Assembly (NCBI GenBank): GCA_036346275.1 | Contig: CM070727.1 | Span: forward strand, 2,347,760 to 2,411,759 | DNA from: Otatea glauca | Lineage: Eukaryota; Streptophyta; Magnoliopsida; Poales; Poaceae | DNA length: 64,000 nucleotides | Direction: 5' to 3' | Shown here: positions 46,831-58,600 of the stretch, piece by piece | Numbering within the stretch: position 1 is the first letter of the stretch | Layout: each line of letters opens with the position of its first letter | Program-made: the position numbers and the translations under genes | The notes under the pieces: generated by a model | The model's database searches: none | What the model was told of the DNA's origin: nothing | What the model saw: the letters and a program-made list of their open reading frames with translations, nothing else

Positions 46831-47032
46831 GTATTTAGTTGGTCAACAGATAGACTTTTCTTGAAGATCATTCGTTCATACATTCAGATCTTGAAAAATG
46901 TTAGAACAATTACATCTTATTACTAATCTAATCGACTCTTGCTTTACATGATTTGTTGTCAAGTTCACAAAATAGGTACGAATTGCTTTCTCTCATGTCA
47001 ATATATGACCTTATCAGATAAGAAAACCCAAA

Positions 47033-50000
47033 ATGTCACAATTAGAGAGCATCGGCTCCTCGCCAGACAGAGTAGAAGGTGCTCCTGCGGAGCCGAGCCA
47101 AGTTTCAAATGTTGAGGGGCCGAGTAAGGTCGGGAAGGCCGAGGACCTAACAAAGGGCTCAGAGAGAACACGCATGTTCTCTACTTCAATGCCACAGTGC
47201 CGCAGGTCCTCCCAAGTACAAGGGGCGATACGGTCATTCCTCGGTCAATTGGTGAGGGAGAGTGCTCATAACGATTAAGGATTGGAGGAAGGAAGTCGTG
47301 CGAAGCGGAAGAATCGGTTGTGGGGCGAGGTTAAGGGCAAATGGATTATAGAGGAGGAAGATGATTGCACGCGAGGCGACGCCTTGAAGAGGATGGGTGT
47401 GGCCTTGAGGCACCAGGGTCCTCATGCAGTGAGTACGTCTTGAAAGGTCGTACACCATTCGAGAGGTATTCGTTCGTTACTACGGATGTTTGGGAGGAGT
47501 TCACGGCGATGAAGGGTACGCCGAGGCAGAGCGACTAGAGAGAGAATCTCGCTATCCGGAGGCACAACACGCACCGCACCACCTTGGTACAGCGGCTATG
47601 AGGGAAGAAGGCGAGTGGGCGCGACTAGCCGAGGAGTGCGCGAACTCGGGACGGCGATGCCTTACTCCCATATATGTGAGGCAGACGCATGGCTGGGTAT
47701 TAGCGAGGATAAAGAAAACCCCCGATGGGCAGCTTGTAGTCGCAAACCCCGCTACTGCGCACATCGTCTCTACCATCGTAAGACATCTGACTTAGTACAT
47801 TGCAGTTGGCCCAGCTTGTTATATTTCAGATCTAATTCGTACTCGCTTATTGCAGGAGGAGGCAAGCCAGCGGAAAGAGCAGGGGACCTTCCAGAGCCAA
47901 GGGTCAAAGGATATCCTGTTGTCTGCGATCGGGAAGCCCGACCATAAGGGCCGGGTGCTTGCCGTAGGGTCGGGGCATACGAAGAAGTCCTACTTCCATG
48001 ATGACGCTTCGAGTGTTAGATCAAGATCATGGGAGGCACGTGCGGAGCGCCTCAAGGAGACGCTCAGGGAGCAGCTCAGGGTGGAGATCAAGGATGAGAT
48101 GAGGGGGGAGATGATGGCACGTGAAGATGAGATAAGGGGGGAGATGATGGCACGTGAAGAGCGCCTGAGGGCCGAGATGATGGCGATGATCTCTCAGAGT
48201 CAGAGCCAGATGCCCTTGCCTCTAGTAGAGAAGCCTGTGCCCCGACCTAGCAGCTGTGGTTCCAAAAATGATAAGATCGATCCCCAGCTGAAGGTAATAA
48301 TTAATTTTTCCTAACTTAAAGCTAAAAGTGTAACTCCCACAATGTTTCTCCTCAAGTTGCGTACATTTTGCAGGCCCCTGCTAAGTGCCAGCTGACCACC
48401 CTTACGGAGGACGGATTTCCTGTCGAGGCTGCACGCGGGGTTGCATTTCCATGCAAGGAGACCGATACTGTGCATGGTCAGCCTTTGGGGAAGGGCTACA
48501 TGAGGGTGCAGGTGGACTACGTCCACGAACACTTCTTATCACATGTGCTCGAGTTCCCCCCCAACGATGATATCAGCACTCTTGGGCAAGCACGCATGTC
48601 GTTCATCAAGTGGCCCACGACGGTGTCGTCTTGGTCAAGGTAAAATCCCGCGTCTTCTCTACCATTCCAAAGAGTCTGCAATAAGTTAAATATCGCGTGC
48701 TTTGCGAGTTCCTACCGCACTGTGCTTGCTCCCTGCTCCGCTTACATTCCTACCACCGTGATGAGTCCTACACAGTCTGAGCTCACGTGTAAAAGGACAA
48801 GCACGACACCATGAGAACCACAAGAGGCCTCTGAGACTCCTTCCGCCAAGAAGGCAAAGCTGATAAAGGCCACAACGCCCCTTGAGGTACCTGAAAAGCC
48901 CACTACCTTGACCTCGAAGACTCCTTCGCCCGAAAGGAAAGTCAACACAGGCCACGGACATCCCTTACGATTTTAAGGCATACGTACATGGAAAGCCCCT
49001 GATTGCATCCAACGAACTAAATGATTTAGGCAGGTGGACTCGCATGCTCCATGGATGGTACATAGATAAGGTGAATGAGGAAGAGCGTCGAGTTGACTTC
49101 AATGTGATGTATAAAAGGGTACATTTCCACCGTGACGAGAATGGGATATTCCCCGTCAGTTTTGAGGATATGTTTCGTGTGTACCAATTAATGGCGTCGA
49201 TATTTCTACTTTACGATCACGGGCCTGTGAGTATCGCACCATACATCATGGTGATGACTTTTATAGGATTTTGCATTATGTTTTCTAATATCAACATGAG
49301 TTGCGGGGCAATGAGGCAATGAGCCGTGACGAATCAAAACCAAGTTGGATTAAATCGACCCGAGCTTGTGTCTGCGACCACGGCTAGGCTTCATCCGATG
49401 TTCGTTCTTGGCTACGTCAAGGGGTATTGCATCTTGAGTCGAAGAAGGACTTCGTTGTAATACCATACCAAGAGGAGTAAGTAGTACAAACCCTTCAATT
49501 ACTTATGCGCACTTAAACCGTATGCGAACTTATTTCCTTGCACTACATTCCATTTAATAAGCAACCATTGGGTTCTACTCGTCCTCGTTAAGCGAAAACA
49601 CAGATCTACATTTTTAACTTAATCAAGAAGAGACCGATGGCCTACGCGATCAAGTGTCCTTTGCGAAATAAGTACATTACCGTAACGTAACACTTTCGAA
49701 TTTAACTATATTTTTTACTCAATGGCATCCCTCCAATATATGTAGGGTTTCTCGGACTATGTCGATGAAGGAGGGTCACACGATAAGAAAAAGGGCAAGA
49801 TATTTGGAGTATAAGAAATTCACGGTACAAGTGCCTAGCATATATACGATTAATTTTTTCGACATCTAATCTTCGTGTGTTAATTTCTTTTCTCTCTTCA
49901 CGATGTCATCAACGAGCAGCGATGACTGTGCGGCTTCTATGTCATGCAACACATGTTGGTTGTGGTCGTGGCTCACACCTTTTCCTAAGGTATATGTACA

Positions 50001-50198
50001 TGCATACTTAGCCTTTCACTTACAAGTTTTGAAACTTAAATCCATGCACTCATTTATGTTTTGCAGAAGATCAATATCCCCCAGAAGAGCTTAGACAACA
50101 AAGCACTTAACAATTTGCGAGACCACTTATGCCAATGGTACTGGTTAGAAGTTATATCGGAGGACGGTAGGTTTAGAGATCCTGAAGCGTCCTACTAG
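47033..50198 (+). pseudogene. Second CACTA gene: Ptta/En/Spm-type protein with DUF8039-like and Ulp1-like regions, decayed
   Basis: An N-terminal ORF starts MSQLESIGSS (47033). A segment at 47440-47960 includes DILLSAIGKPDHKGRV, corresponding to the conserved part of plant Ptta/En/Spm transposase proteins. It is followed by a charged repeat (RGEMMARE twice, 48100-48190) typical of a coiled coil. Introns are inferred at 47778-47855 and 48294-48373 with GT...AG ends. 48374-48640 resembles DUF8039 (HGQPLGKGYMRVQVDYV). 49020-50198 carries pieces of a C48 (Ulp1/SUMO-protease-like) domain, including SFEDMFRVYQL and a DDCAAFYV-type cysteine region after a frame change near 49920. Stops and frame changes break the later part. 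Plant CACTA elements often carry such Ulp1-like domains; their role is not settled. Confidence 0.75.
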
Positions 50199-50429
50199 TC
50201 CATATGGAAACAATATTAATTGTATATGTCAATATGATATATATGCACGTGTACTGATTGTTAAGCATGTTTGTGTTTGTATGTTGTGAGCGAATGGGCT
50301 ATATGTATTGTAATTTAAGTGTTCATGTTACGTGAATGTGATATGTGCATTTTGTGTTCAGTATTGTGAATGTGATATATGCCCATTGTTAATATTTGCC
50401 ATTTTAGGTAATATGGAAAATTGCAACAC

Positions 50430-51090
50430 CACCATGAGGTCATCGAATCGGTTCTTATGTGGAACCGATTTCGATAACCTATAATTGGAACCGATTACGA
50501 TAAAGTCTCATCCGAATCGGTTTTTGAAAAAGCGATTGTGATGACACAATCATTAGAATCGGTTCTTAAGATGAGCCGATTCGATGACCTCTTATCGAAT
50601 CGGTTCTTTTAAGCAGCGGTTGTGATGACCACATCGGTAGAATCGGTTCTTTGGCGAAGCGATTGTGATAACCATACCATTACAATCGGTTCTTCAAGAA
50701 AGCGATTGTGATGATCCATCATCGAATCGGTTCTTTCAAAGAAGTGATTGTGATGACCCTCATTAGAATCGGTTCTTTTCTAGAACCGATTCTGATAACC
50801 ACGTTATCAGAATCGGTTCCATACAAGAACCGATTCTAATGAGGGGTCATCACAATCACTTCTTTGAAAGAACCGATTCGGATGACACATTATCAGAATC
50901 GGTTCAATAGAAGAACCGATTCTAATGAGGGGTCATCACAATCGCTTCGTTGAAAGAACCGATTCTAATGATGCTTTATCACAATCGGGCCAAAACCGAC
51001 TGTGATAACTCCACCTCATCACTATCTAAAGACTTCGTATCGTCACTTGAACCGACTGTAATGGCAAAAAAGAACCGATTCTGATGGACA
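50430..51090. repeat. Right subterminal repeat array of the CACTA element
   Basis: Many direct and inverted copies of RAATCGGTTCTT and AAGCGATTGTGATGA units, several as palindromes with AGAACCGATTCT. They end just inside the right terminal repeat. Confidence 0.85.
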
Positions 51091-51107
51091 ATTCTGTAGT
51101 AGTGGTT

Positions 51108-51770
51108 GCTTTGTTGTTCTTGGAGGTCAAGAGTACCTGCAAAGCTAGCGAGAACGACGATTCAACACTAGTGCGTGCAGTCGCCGGGCTAGCGCTCATC
51201 TATGAATTTAGACATGTAATACATGTGGGGACACGACTACAATTATACGTGAAAGCATTCTTCCAAAGTTCAGATGCCAACAACCGAATGTTTCGAGTTT
51301 AGTATTACAAATCAAACCAATTCTTTTTGACGTCGGAGAAATAAAGCATTTCTAGCTAGCGTTATCTTGTAAAACATGTTTGACCGAGCGAGCTAGTTTC
51401 ACGTGTTTGGACCGAGATATTTTTCTTAAAAAATATGCTAAAATAACTCTTCATCACAATATATACTTCCCCAAATATCAAAATATACATGAACCTTTCC
51501 TCTTCATCTTTCTCTCAGTTGATGATCCAGCTTTTTTTTTGGGAGCTCACGCTCTGTCCAGTGTCCACGTCAAATGCTAGCCCCATTAGGCCATTAGTAC
51601 TGATGCGATAGCTAGTGGCATCCTTGCTGCCCACGAACAAAAAATGAAATGAATACTTTCTGCAGAAGGTACTGACATGAATCACTTGATGAGTAGAGTT
51701 CCTCGCAAAAAAGAAAAAAAAAGGTAGAGTTTTGGCATTGGTGTATCATACGAAGGATTTTATTAGAGGA
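51108..51770. other. Intergenic stretch without recognisable features
   Basis: The ORFs (e.g. 51084-51302 plus, 51612-51848 minus) are short and partly overlap transposon ends. Nothing was assigned. Confidence 0.4.
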
Positions 51771-51778
51771 GGCGAACC

Positions 51779-52726
51779 TAGGGTTTAAAATGCCGACGAA
51801 GATCGGTCGGTTTTCGCGAAAATCGGCCGTGCCGAGCCGGTTCGGCAAGTAAAACCGTTCGGAAAACCGTTCAGATGAATAGTAAATTTAAAAAATTTGA
51901 GAAAATTTCGCAAAAAGTGTCAAAAAAATTTGAATTTTTTTTGTGCGGTCCTGAGGTCATCCTAATGATTGTATAAAATTTTCAGATTATTATCAGATAC
52001 GTACATTTTTTTAAAAATTCTACAGTGATACTATCACAATATATGCTCTTTAGTTTTTTATTTTCTAGGGGCAAAAAATGAAGTCTAATATTTCTTAAAC
52101 TTTTTTTGTGATGTTATAACTTATTTACAATGATTATGTAAAATTTTCAGAAGATGATCAGATATGTGTATTTTTTAAAAATTCTGAAAGTGATATTATC
52201 ATTGTATATGCTCTTCTATTTTTGATTTTATATAGGTACTAAATGAAGTCTAATATTTTTTAAAATTTTATTGCATAATACTTTGGAACTATTTATGGTT
52301 ACATTAAATTTTCAGAATATAAAAAATCTTTTAAATATTTATAAAAATAAGACAATATCTTTGTTCCTTTTCCTTAATTGCTATTTTGGATTTTTTAGAA
52401 GTAACAAATGATTTCAAAAATTATTTAAATTTCTCTGAGCTGTTTTATAGATTAATTGGGATTTTGTGTAATTTTTTCAATTTTTTTTGCATTTTTTTTC
52501 AATTTTTCCTTTCATTTCCACCATTTTTCCTTCTGTCGTCGGTTTTCGACGAAAACCGACCGGTTTTCGAGCTTTTCGACCGGTTTTCGTTTTTTTTGAA
52601 TTGGTTTGACCACCTGTTTGACTTTCGCAATCCGATCGGTTTTTACCGAATTTCGACCGGTTTTCGCGAAAAACCGGTGCCGAGCAATTCTCGAAATTCA
52701 GTTCGAAAACGAAATTGTTAACCCTG
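51779..52726. mobile_element. Nonautonomous hAT element with 8-bp target duplication, copy 2
   Basis: The left end TAGGGTTTAAAATGCC is mirrored by CAGGGTTAACAATTTCG on the right (reverse strand). Perfect 8-bp direct repeats GGCGAACC flank it (51771-51778 and 52727-52734). The outer parts are rich in CGGTTTTCG and its reverse; the centre is AT-rich with repeated AAATTTTCAGA and AAAATTCT phrases. ORFs inside are incidental. Confidence 0.85.
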
Positions 52727-52734
52727 GGCGAACC

Positions 52735-53194
52735 ACTCCAAATTAAAAAAGGCGGTAAAAATAGGAAAAGCCGCATGCTGCATGGGAAGAAAGAATTTAT
52801 AAGGATACGTGTTTTCTGGTGTCTGGTGCATCACGAGTTCGACAAGGAAACTAAGGTCGTCAAGTTGAAATTAGATATTGCACTAGCTACTGGAAGCAAC
52901 TTGTGTTAGCTGCAAGCCTGCAATGTCCCAAGTTTAACCAGTGCCACATGTTGGCAGTAGGATTTAGCCGGAGAGATCGAACCCAGTCGGAACAACCTTG
53001 CTTCGTTCCCGGAACTTTCGGACGTCAAACAAGCTTGGCTAGGGCTCAGTCTAGCTTAGAGTAGCTGGTCTTGGTCATCAGGAAGCAATCAAATTGCACA
53101 GTTCTTGTTTGTCTCTTTTCTTTTTCTTTTTTTTTTGCAGGTTTGTTTTATTTGTTTGTCAATACTTACCCTGTTATTATTACCTCTAACAAAA
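52735..53194. other. Intergenic stretch without recognisable features
   Basis: No gene or definable repeat is seen; there is a T-rich run at about 53118-53140. Confidence 0.4.
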
Positions 53195-53582
53195 AAGATA
53201 TATCAGGCAAAAATCATTCATATCGTGTAAACTCAGTGAAAATATATACATAAGTTTTCAAAAAAATTAAAAAATTACCATACGTAGAAGAGGTTAGCTT
53301 ATAGAACCTTCTAAAATTTGAAGGTCAAACTCAATCATATTTAAAAGATATGAAACTAACAAGTATGGAGCTAAATAGTGATGAACAGTACAAAATAACT
53401 ATTTAGATTGAATTTGTCCTTTTTATATATTTTAAATGCTACTGAGTTTGATCTTCAAATTATGCAGGGTTGTAGAAGTTAACCTCTCCTACGTATGAAA
53501 TTTTTTTGTGAATCTTTAAAAACTTATACATATGGCTTTTAGGAGTTTACACCATAAAAATTGTTTGTACCTGACATATCCC
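53195..53582. mobile_element. Hairpin MITE, diverged member of the GGCAACATATC arm family
   Basis: The left terminus GATATATCAGGCAAAAATCA is mirrored by GATATGTCAGGTACAAACAA on the right (reverse strand). The arms share AAATTACCATACGTAG and CAAACTCAATCATATTTAAAAG with the MITEs at 7284 and 13701. No clear target duplication was identified. Confidence 0.6.
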
Positions 53583-54334
53583 AACAACAAAAAAAGCCCT
53601 TACATATTACTCAGTGTACTAGTGGTCACGTGCACACCATACATACGTACGTACGTACACGCACTTCGTTTATTTTATGGATAAAAATTAATTCCTCAAT
53701 ATTATAGGACTTTAGGAGTACGGTATACCTAGGTACGTACCTGCCGATCAACATATTTTGTTCTACTTCCCGCGTCTAGTGACTCAAAATTGCAGACCTA
53801 CAGGATCAGTGGTTATATACTTAATTTCCAAAATTGAAAAATTTTACGTGTACTTTTAGTTTTTAGAATTTGCCGTCTTTACTTTTAGATTGTTAATTTG
53901 GAAGTATATTTGTATTTTCAAATTTTGGTGACATGCAGTATAATTAAGTTAAGTACTAGTCACTATATGCTATACCTTGTGGTCAAGTTCTAATTAAGGC
54001 CCACACATGGGTATGCGTCATTTCTCAAAAAAAAAAAAAGGGTCATGATCTAGCATTTCTGCGGACTACATAGTCTGTAACATGAATTAATGAAAAAATA
54101 AACTGAAAATGTTAGAAACTATAGCTGCATTGACGTCAGAAATTAATGACCACGACGACAGCTAGGGAAGGAACGGAATACATATGTTGCTGCTTGCGAG
54201 GAAAGCTTGCATTGTTTACTTAATTTATTTACCGAATTTTAGCTGCCGCTAATACTACAACACTACTAGACCGTACATGCATACGGGATGAGAATTTTTT
54301 TTCTTTAATATTTATTTTTATTCTTTTTTTCAAA
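53583..54334. other. Intergenic stretch without recognisable features
   Basis: It contains an ACGT-rich microsatellite (about 53645-53660) and an A run (about 54027-54038). No gene was recognised. Confidence 0.4.
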
Positions 54335-54535
54335 ACTATGCGTCCGAATCAAATTTTTGCAAAACTATACGCCCGTCGCCCTTGTCGATATGTGCCTCGC
54401 TGTCAGCAGAGCAAACGGTAAAAAAGTGAGCCGTTACCTGTGGGCCCCCTGTTGCCGGGCGATCGCGAGCCGAAGCGACAGTGACTTTAAAGCTTCGCCC
54501 CTCGCTCGTAGCGAGCGACCGGTGAGGCGAAGCAA

Positions 54536-54650
54536 ACGAAGAGAAAAGAGAAAAGAGAAAGAGGAAGAAGAAGAGAAAGAAGAAGAAAAAAGAAGAAGAA
54601 AAAGAAGAAGAAAAAAAGAAGAGAAAGAAGAAGAAAAGGGAAAAAAAATT
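54536..54650 (+). repeat. Purine (GAA)n tract
   Basis: An almost pure A/G run with GAAGAA and GAGAAA units. The overlapping lysine/glutamate-rich ORF (54357-54725) is an artefact of this composition. Confidence 0.8.
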
Positions 54651-54721
54651 CGATTCGTTGTTTCTGCGAAGGTATTTTTTACAAATTTTATAAATCTATT
54701 ATTTAGGAATTTTACGATTTT

Positions 54722-55640
54722 GTAGTGTTTAGAAAATTCTGTAGGACTGTTTGTTATTAGAATTCTAACGTAGCATGTAATATTTAGTCGAATATAGGAT
54801 TGTGTAGCGTTTAGAACTTTAATGTAGTATTTAGTTTTTAAAAATTTGAGGACTGTATAGTATTACGTACGTTACAAATTTAGTGTAGTATTAGAAATTT
54901 ATTGTAGTGTTTAGAAAATTTAGGATTGTGTAGCGTCAAATTTAGTGTAGTATTAGAAATTTATTGTAGTGTTTAGAAAATTTAGGATTGTGTAGCGTTT
55001 ATATTTTCTCGGATAGTGTTGTTTAGAAATTTCTTGTCATGATTCATATTTAGAACTTTAATGTACTATTTAGTTTTAGAAATTTCAGGATTGTATAGTA
55101 TTAAGTCGTTACAAATTTATTTTAGTGTTAGAAATTTATTGTAGTGTTTAGAAAATTTAGGATTGTGTAGCGTTTACAATTTCTCGGATAGTGTTGTTTA
55201 GAAATTTACTGTCGCAGTTCATATTTAGAACTTCAATGTAGTATTTAGTTTTTAGAAATTTCAGGACTGTATAGTATTAAGTACGTTACAAATTTATTGT
55301 AGTGTTAGAAATTTATTGTAGTGTTTAGAAAATTTAGGATTGTGTAGCGTTTACAATTTCTTGGATAGTGTTGTTTAGAAATTTAATGTCGAAGTTCATA
55401 TATAGAATTTTAATGTAGTATTTAGTTTTTAGAAATTTCAGGACTGTATAGTATTAAGTACGTTACAGATTTATTGTAGTGTTAGAAATTTATTGTAGTG
55501 TTTAGAAAATTTAGGATTGTGTAGCGTTTACAATTTCTCGGATAGTGTTGTTTAGAAATTTAATGTCATGATTCATATTTAGAACTTTAATGTAGTATTT
55601 AGTTTTAGAAATTTGAGGACTGTATTGTATTTTAGAGTAA
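54722..55640. repeat. 177-bp tandem repeat array in the MULE leader
   Basis: The phrase TAGGATTGTGTAGCGTTTA recurs at 54983, 55158, 55335 and 55512, spaced 175, 177 and 177 bp. Each unit also carries TTTATTGTAGTG, CGGATAGTGTTGTTTAGAAA and GGACTGTATAGTATTA-type phrases. Partial, more diverged units lie to the left, at about 54797 and 54923. There is no coding capacity. Confidence 0.85.
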
Positions 55641-55664
55641 TATTTTTCCGTCGGACGTTGCAGC

Positions 55665-58600
55665 ATGTCAGAGAAATTGTATTTCCAAATATTTTATGGA
55701 GATGGGGAGATAGCACAGGGGGCGGATGGGGTGAATCTATCATCATTTTCAAGAGTCGTGCAGGGCATATGTAGACCGAGCGATAGGACATCTGAGGGTT
55801 TGTTGGAGTGGATGTCTCGGATGTTCGGTTTGGATGCCCGAGTGTTGGTTGCGGTCGAGCGGTAGTGAGCCGAAGCGCAAGACCGTTTTACGGAGAGTTG
55901 ATTCCTATTAACTCGGCGTCAACATGGAGGAGTTATGTTGGTTTTGCCGTAGGCGGGTTGGCGCTCATGTTGTTGGTACAGTGCTACCGGTAGCTCCATC
56001 GGTGTCGCAAGTTCGTGATGTCGGGGTGGACATTACGGGGAGGGCGTCAAATGTACAAGGATGCGAAGAGGAAGGCGCGAGAGCCGGAGGCGAGGAGCAC
56101 GAGGCTAGCGGTGACGAAGGGACCGGGGCGAGAGGAGACAGCGGTGGAGGCGCGAGGGTGGCCGACGAGGGGAGGAGGTGGAGGACATAGTTGACTGATG
56201 GAAGAGGAGGACCGTGCGGATGAGGAAGTCCACGATGGTGAGCACTCGATGAGGAGGACAACGCGCTCTGAGGTGCCTATCCACGGTGCGTGGACCAATT
56301 ACAATTTGAAGACCTAACAATGAATGAAGGAACATTGATGCATGGGAGTATCGTGAGAACGAGGTGACGGAGGGGCCATATATAAAGACAAGGAGGCGTG
56401 ATGGATGCGGTGAAATCTTGGGCAATGTCTCTCGGTGACAATTCAGGGTTGTGAAGTCCAGCAAGAAGGACTACGACGTGAAGTGCGTAGTTGATTTGTG
56501 CCCATGGCGGGCGCATGCATACCAGGGGAAGTGGAAGGACTACTGGAAATGCTCCATAGTGATTGAGCATAACTGCGAGCTGGAAGAAGCGGAGCAGGGA
56601 CACCGCAATCTGTCGTCCACTTGGGTGGCAAATGTGTTTTATGGTCAGATCGTGGACAATCCCTATCTGCAGCCTCGATCTATTATCACAGCCGTGGAGG
56701 AGAGGTTTCAGTACAAGATTAGCTACGCAAAGGCATGGAGAGTAAAAAGGACAGCTCTGGAAAATACGGTTCGGGATGTACGAGGCTTCGTACGAGAATA
56801 TTCCCCACTTGCTCAGGGCAATCGCACATAGGAACCCCGGTACATCCATCGACCTTGCGGAGTTTCCTGCGGGTGGTGTGTGCACCGGTAAGTGGGTATT
56901 GCAGCGTGCATTCTTCGCCCTAGGCGCATGCATAAATGCGTTCCGGCACTGTTGCCCGGTCCTTTGCATGGACGGCACATTCCTCACGGGGAAGTACAAG
57001 GGCCAGATTCTAACTGCGATTGCGGTGGATGCCAACAACTAGGTTCTACCGGTTGCGTTGGCATTCGTGGAGGGGGAAAACACGGAGAGTTGGTAGTGGT
57101 TCCTTGAAAGAGTGAAGCTGACAGTTGTTCTCGACAGGCCTGATGTTTGTGTCATCCATGACCGACATGCGGGGCTGTTAAGGGCGATCGTGGATATGCA
57201 ACAAGGGTCCGCCGTTGTGGGAGCAGCAAAGTGGCCAGACCTAAGGAGCAGGTGGTGCATGAGGCACATGGGTGCCAATTTTTTCCGTCAGTTCAGGAAC
57301 AAGGAGCTTATGAACATGTTCAAGCGCCTGTGTGTAACATCCCGAAAAATGGAATAATATAAAAATTTATATTTTGAATTTGAATATATTTATTTCTGAT
57401 TTTTCTTGACATGATTGGAAATTATTTGGATTTCTTTGGATTTTTGTATTGAATGAAAAATCAAACAACTAGAATTAAAGAATGGATAATGGTAAAAAGC
57501 TAAAATGGTAAAAGCAAAAATTTGGAAAAATTACCATGGAACCCTAACCATGCTGGTAAGTCAGTAAAATCAACAAGTAAAATTTTTATGTACAGAAAAG
57601 TGAGTAAATAAATGAATGACACCTCTTTTTGACTAAAAACAGTGCAAGTCAGTATTAATGTAAAATATTAGAAAGTTATATGAATCCATAAAAATTACCA
57701 TAACACCCTCAGTGAAGTTTTTACACCTGGTAAAAATCTCAGGATTTTATCATGTCGGAAAAGCCCTCTAATAATTCAAAACCCGAAACAATTAAAAACT
57801 AGAAATCCTAATGTCAGAATTTTTATAAAATATTCACTTGATTTTTTGACTTGAAATTTTTGTGGAGATATCCTTAAGACAAAATGAATACCTATAAAAT
57901 TTTTTTAAAATAATTAATATGTTTTACACCCCTAAGTAAATAAAATACCGAAATTGAAATCTTGTACAAGTCCACAGTGTCAGAATTTTAATTAATTCTT
58001 TGTCCGGTATTTTAGTCTGAAAATTTTACTGGAGGTTACAAACTACCAGGAGACCTCGTTAAAAAAGTTTTATAAATTTTTTTGGTGATTTGTAGCCATT
58101 TTAATGGTCACATGGAGCTGTCCAGCTGAAGCTTATCCCTTCATTTTACTTCCTCTCACCGACATGTGGGCCAGCCCTTTACCGTAACGTTGCTGGCACA
58201 GCAACGGAAAAAGGCCTCCTCTCACTGACGGTGGACCCCGGCCCCGCTCGTCAGACCTTTCCCCCTCTCTTCCCCGTTCTTTCCCCCGCAGAGACGCTGC
58301 TCGCTCCTTCTCCCGATCCTTCGCCCAGCTTCACGCCTACTCGCCTTGATCAATGCACCGCAGCGCCGACCCCATCACTCAAACCAACAGCTGAAGCCAC
58401 ACCTTGCCGTCCTCTCCGTCTCCCACACCATACCGCGCTGCCGCTGCCCTGGAAAAATCTCCCGCCACCTCAACGCCATGAGCAGAACCGAGCCGCATTT
58501 CTACTGCCGATTTCCCACTGGATCAAACCTCTGTACATCACAAGTCCCGCTATAAATTGCGCTGAGCTCGCTCTTGAGCCGCACCATCTTTCCCTCTCCC

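Larger units (their letters stand above)
34472..51104 (+). mobile_element. Complete CACTA (En/Spm) transposon, 16.6 kb
   Basis: The left end CATTACTACAGAAT and right end ATTCTGTAGTAGTG (reverse CACTACTACAGAAT) are terminal inverted repeats that differ at one of 14 positions; similarity continues inward. The flanks are GTT on both sides (34469-34471 and 51105-51107), the 3-bp duplication of CACTA elements. Subterminal repeat arrays lie inside both ends. The interior encodes, on the plus strand, a TNP2-type transposase (36103-43390) and a second protein with a Ptta/En/Spm-like region and an Ulp1-like part (47033-50198), both broken. A 4.06-kb solo LTR (36225-40283) is nested in the transposase. 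Without the insertion it would be about 12.6 kb. The left terminal CACTA is changed to CATTA. Confidence 0.9.

Noticed and set aside
54357..54725. 122-codon lysine/glutamate-rich ORF
   Set aside because: Mostly a translated (GAA)n purine tract in the MULE leader.
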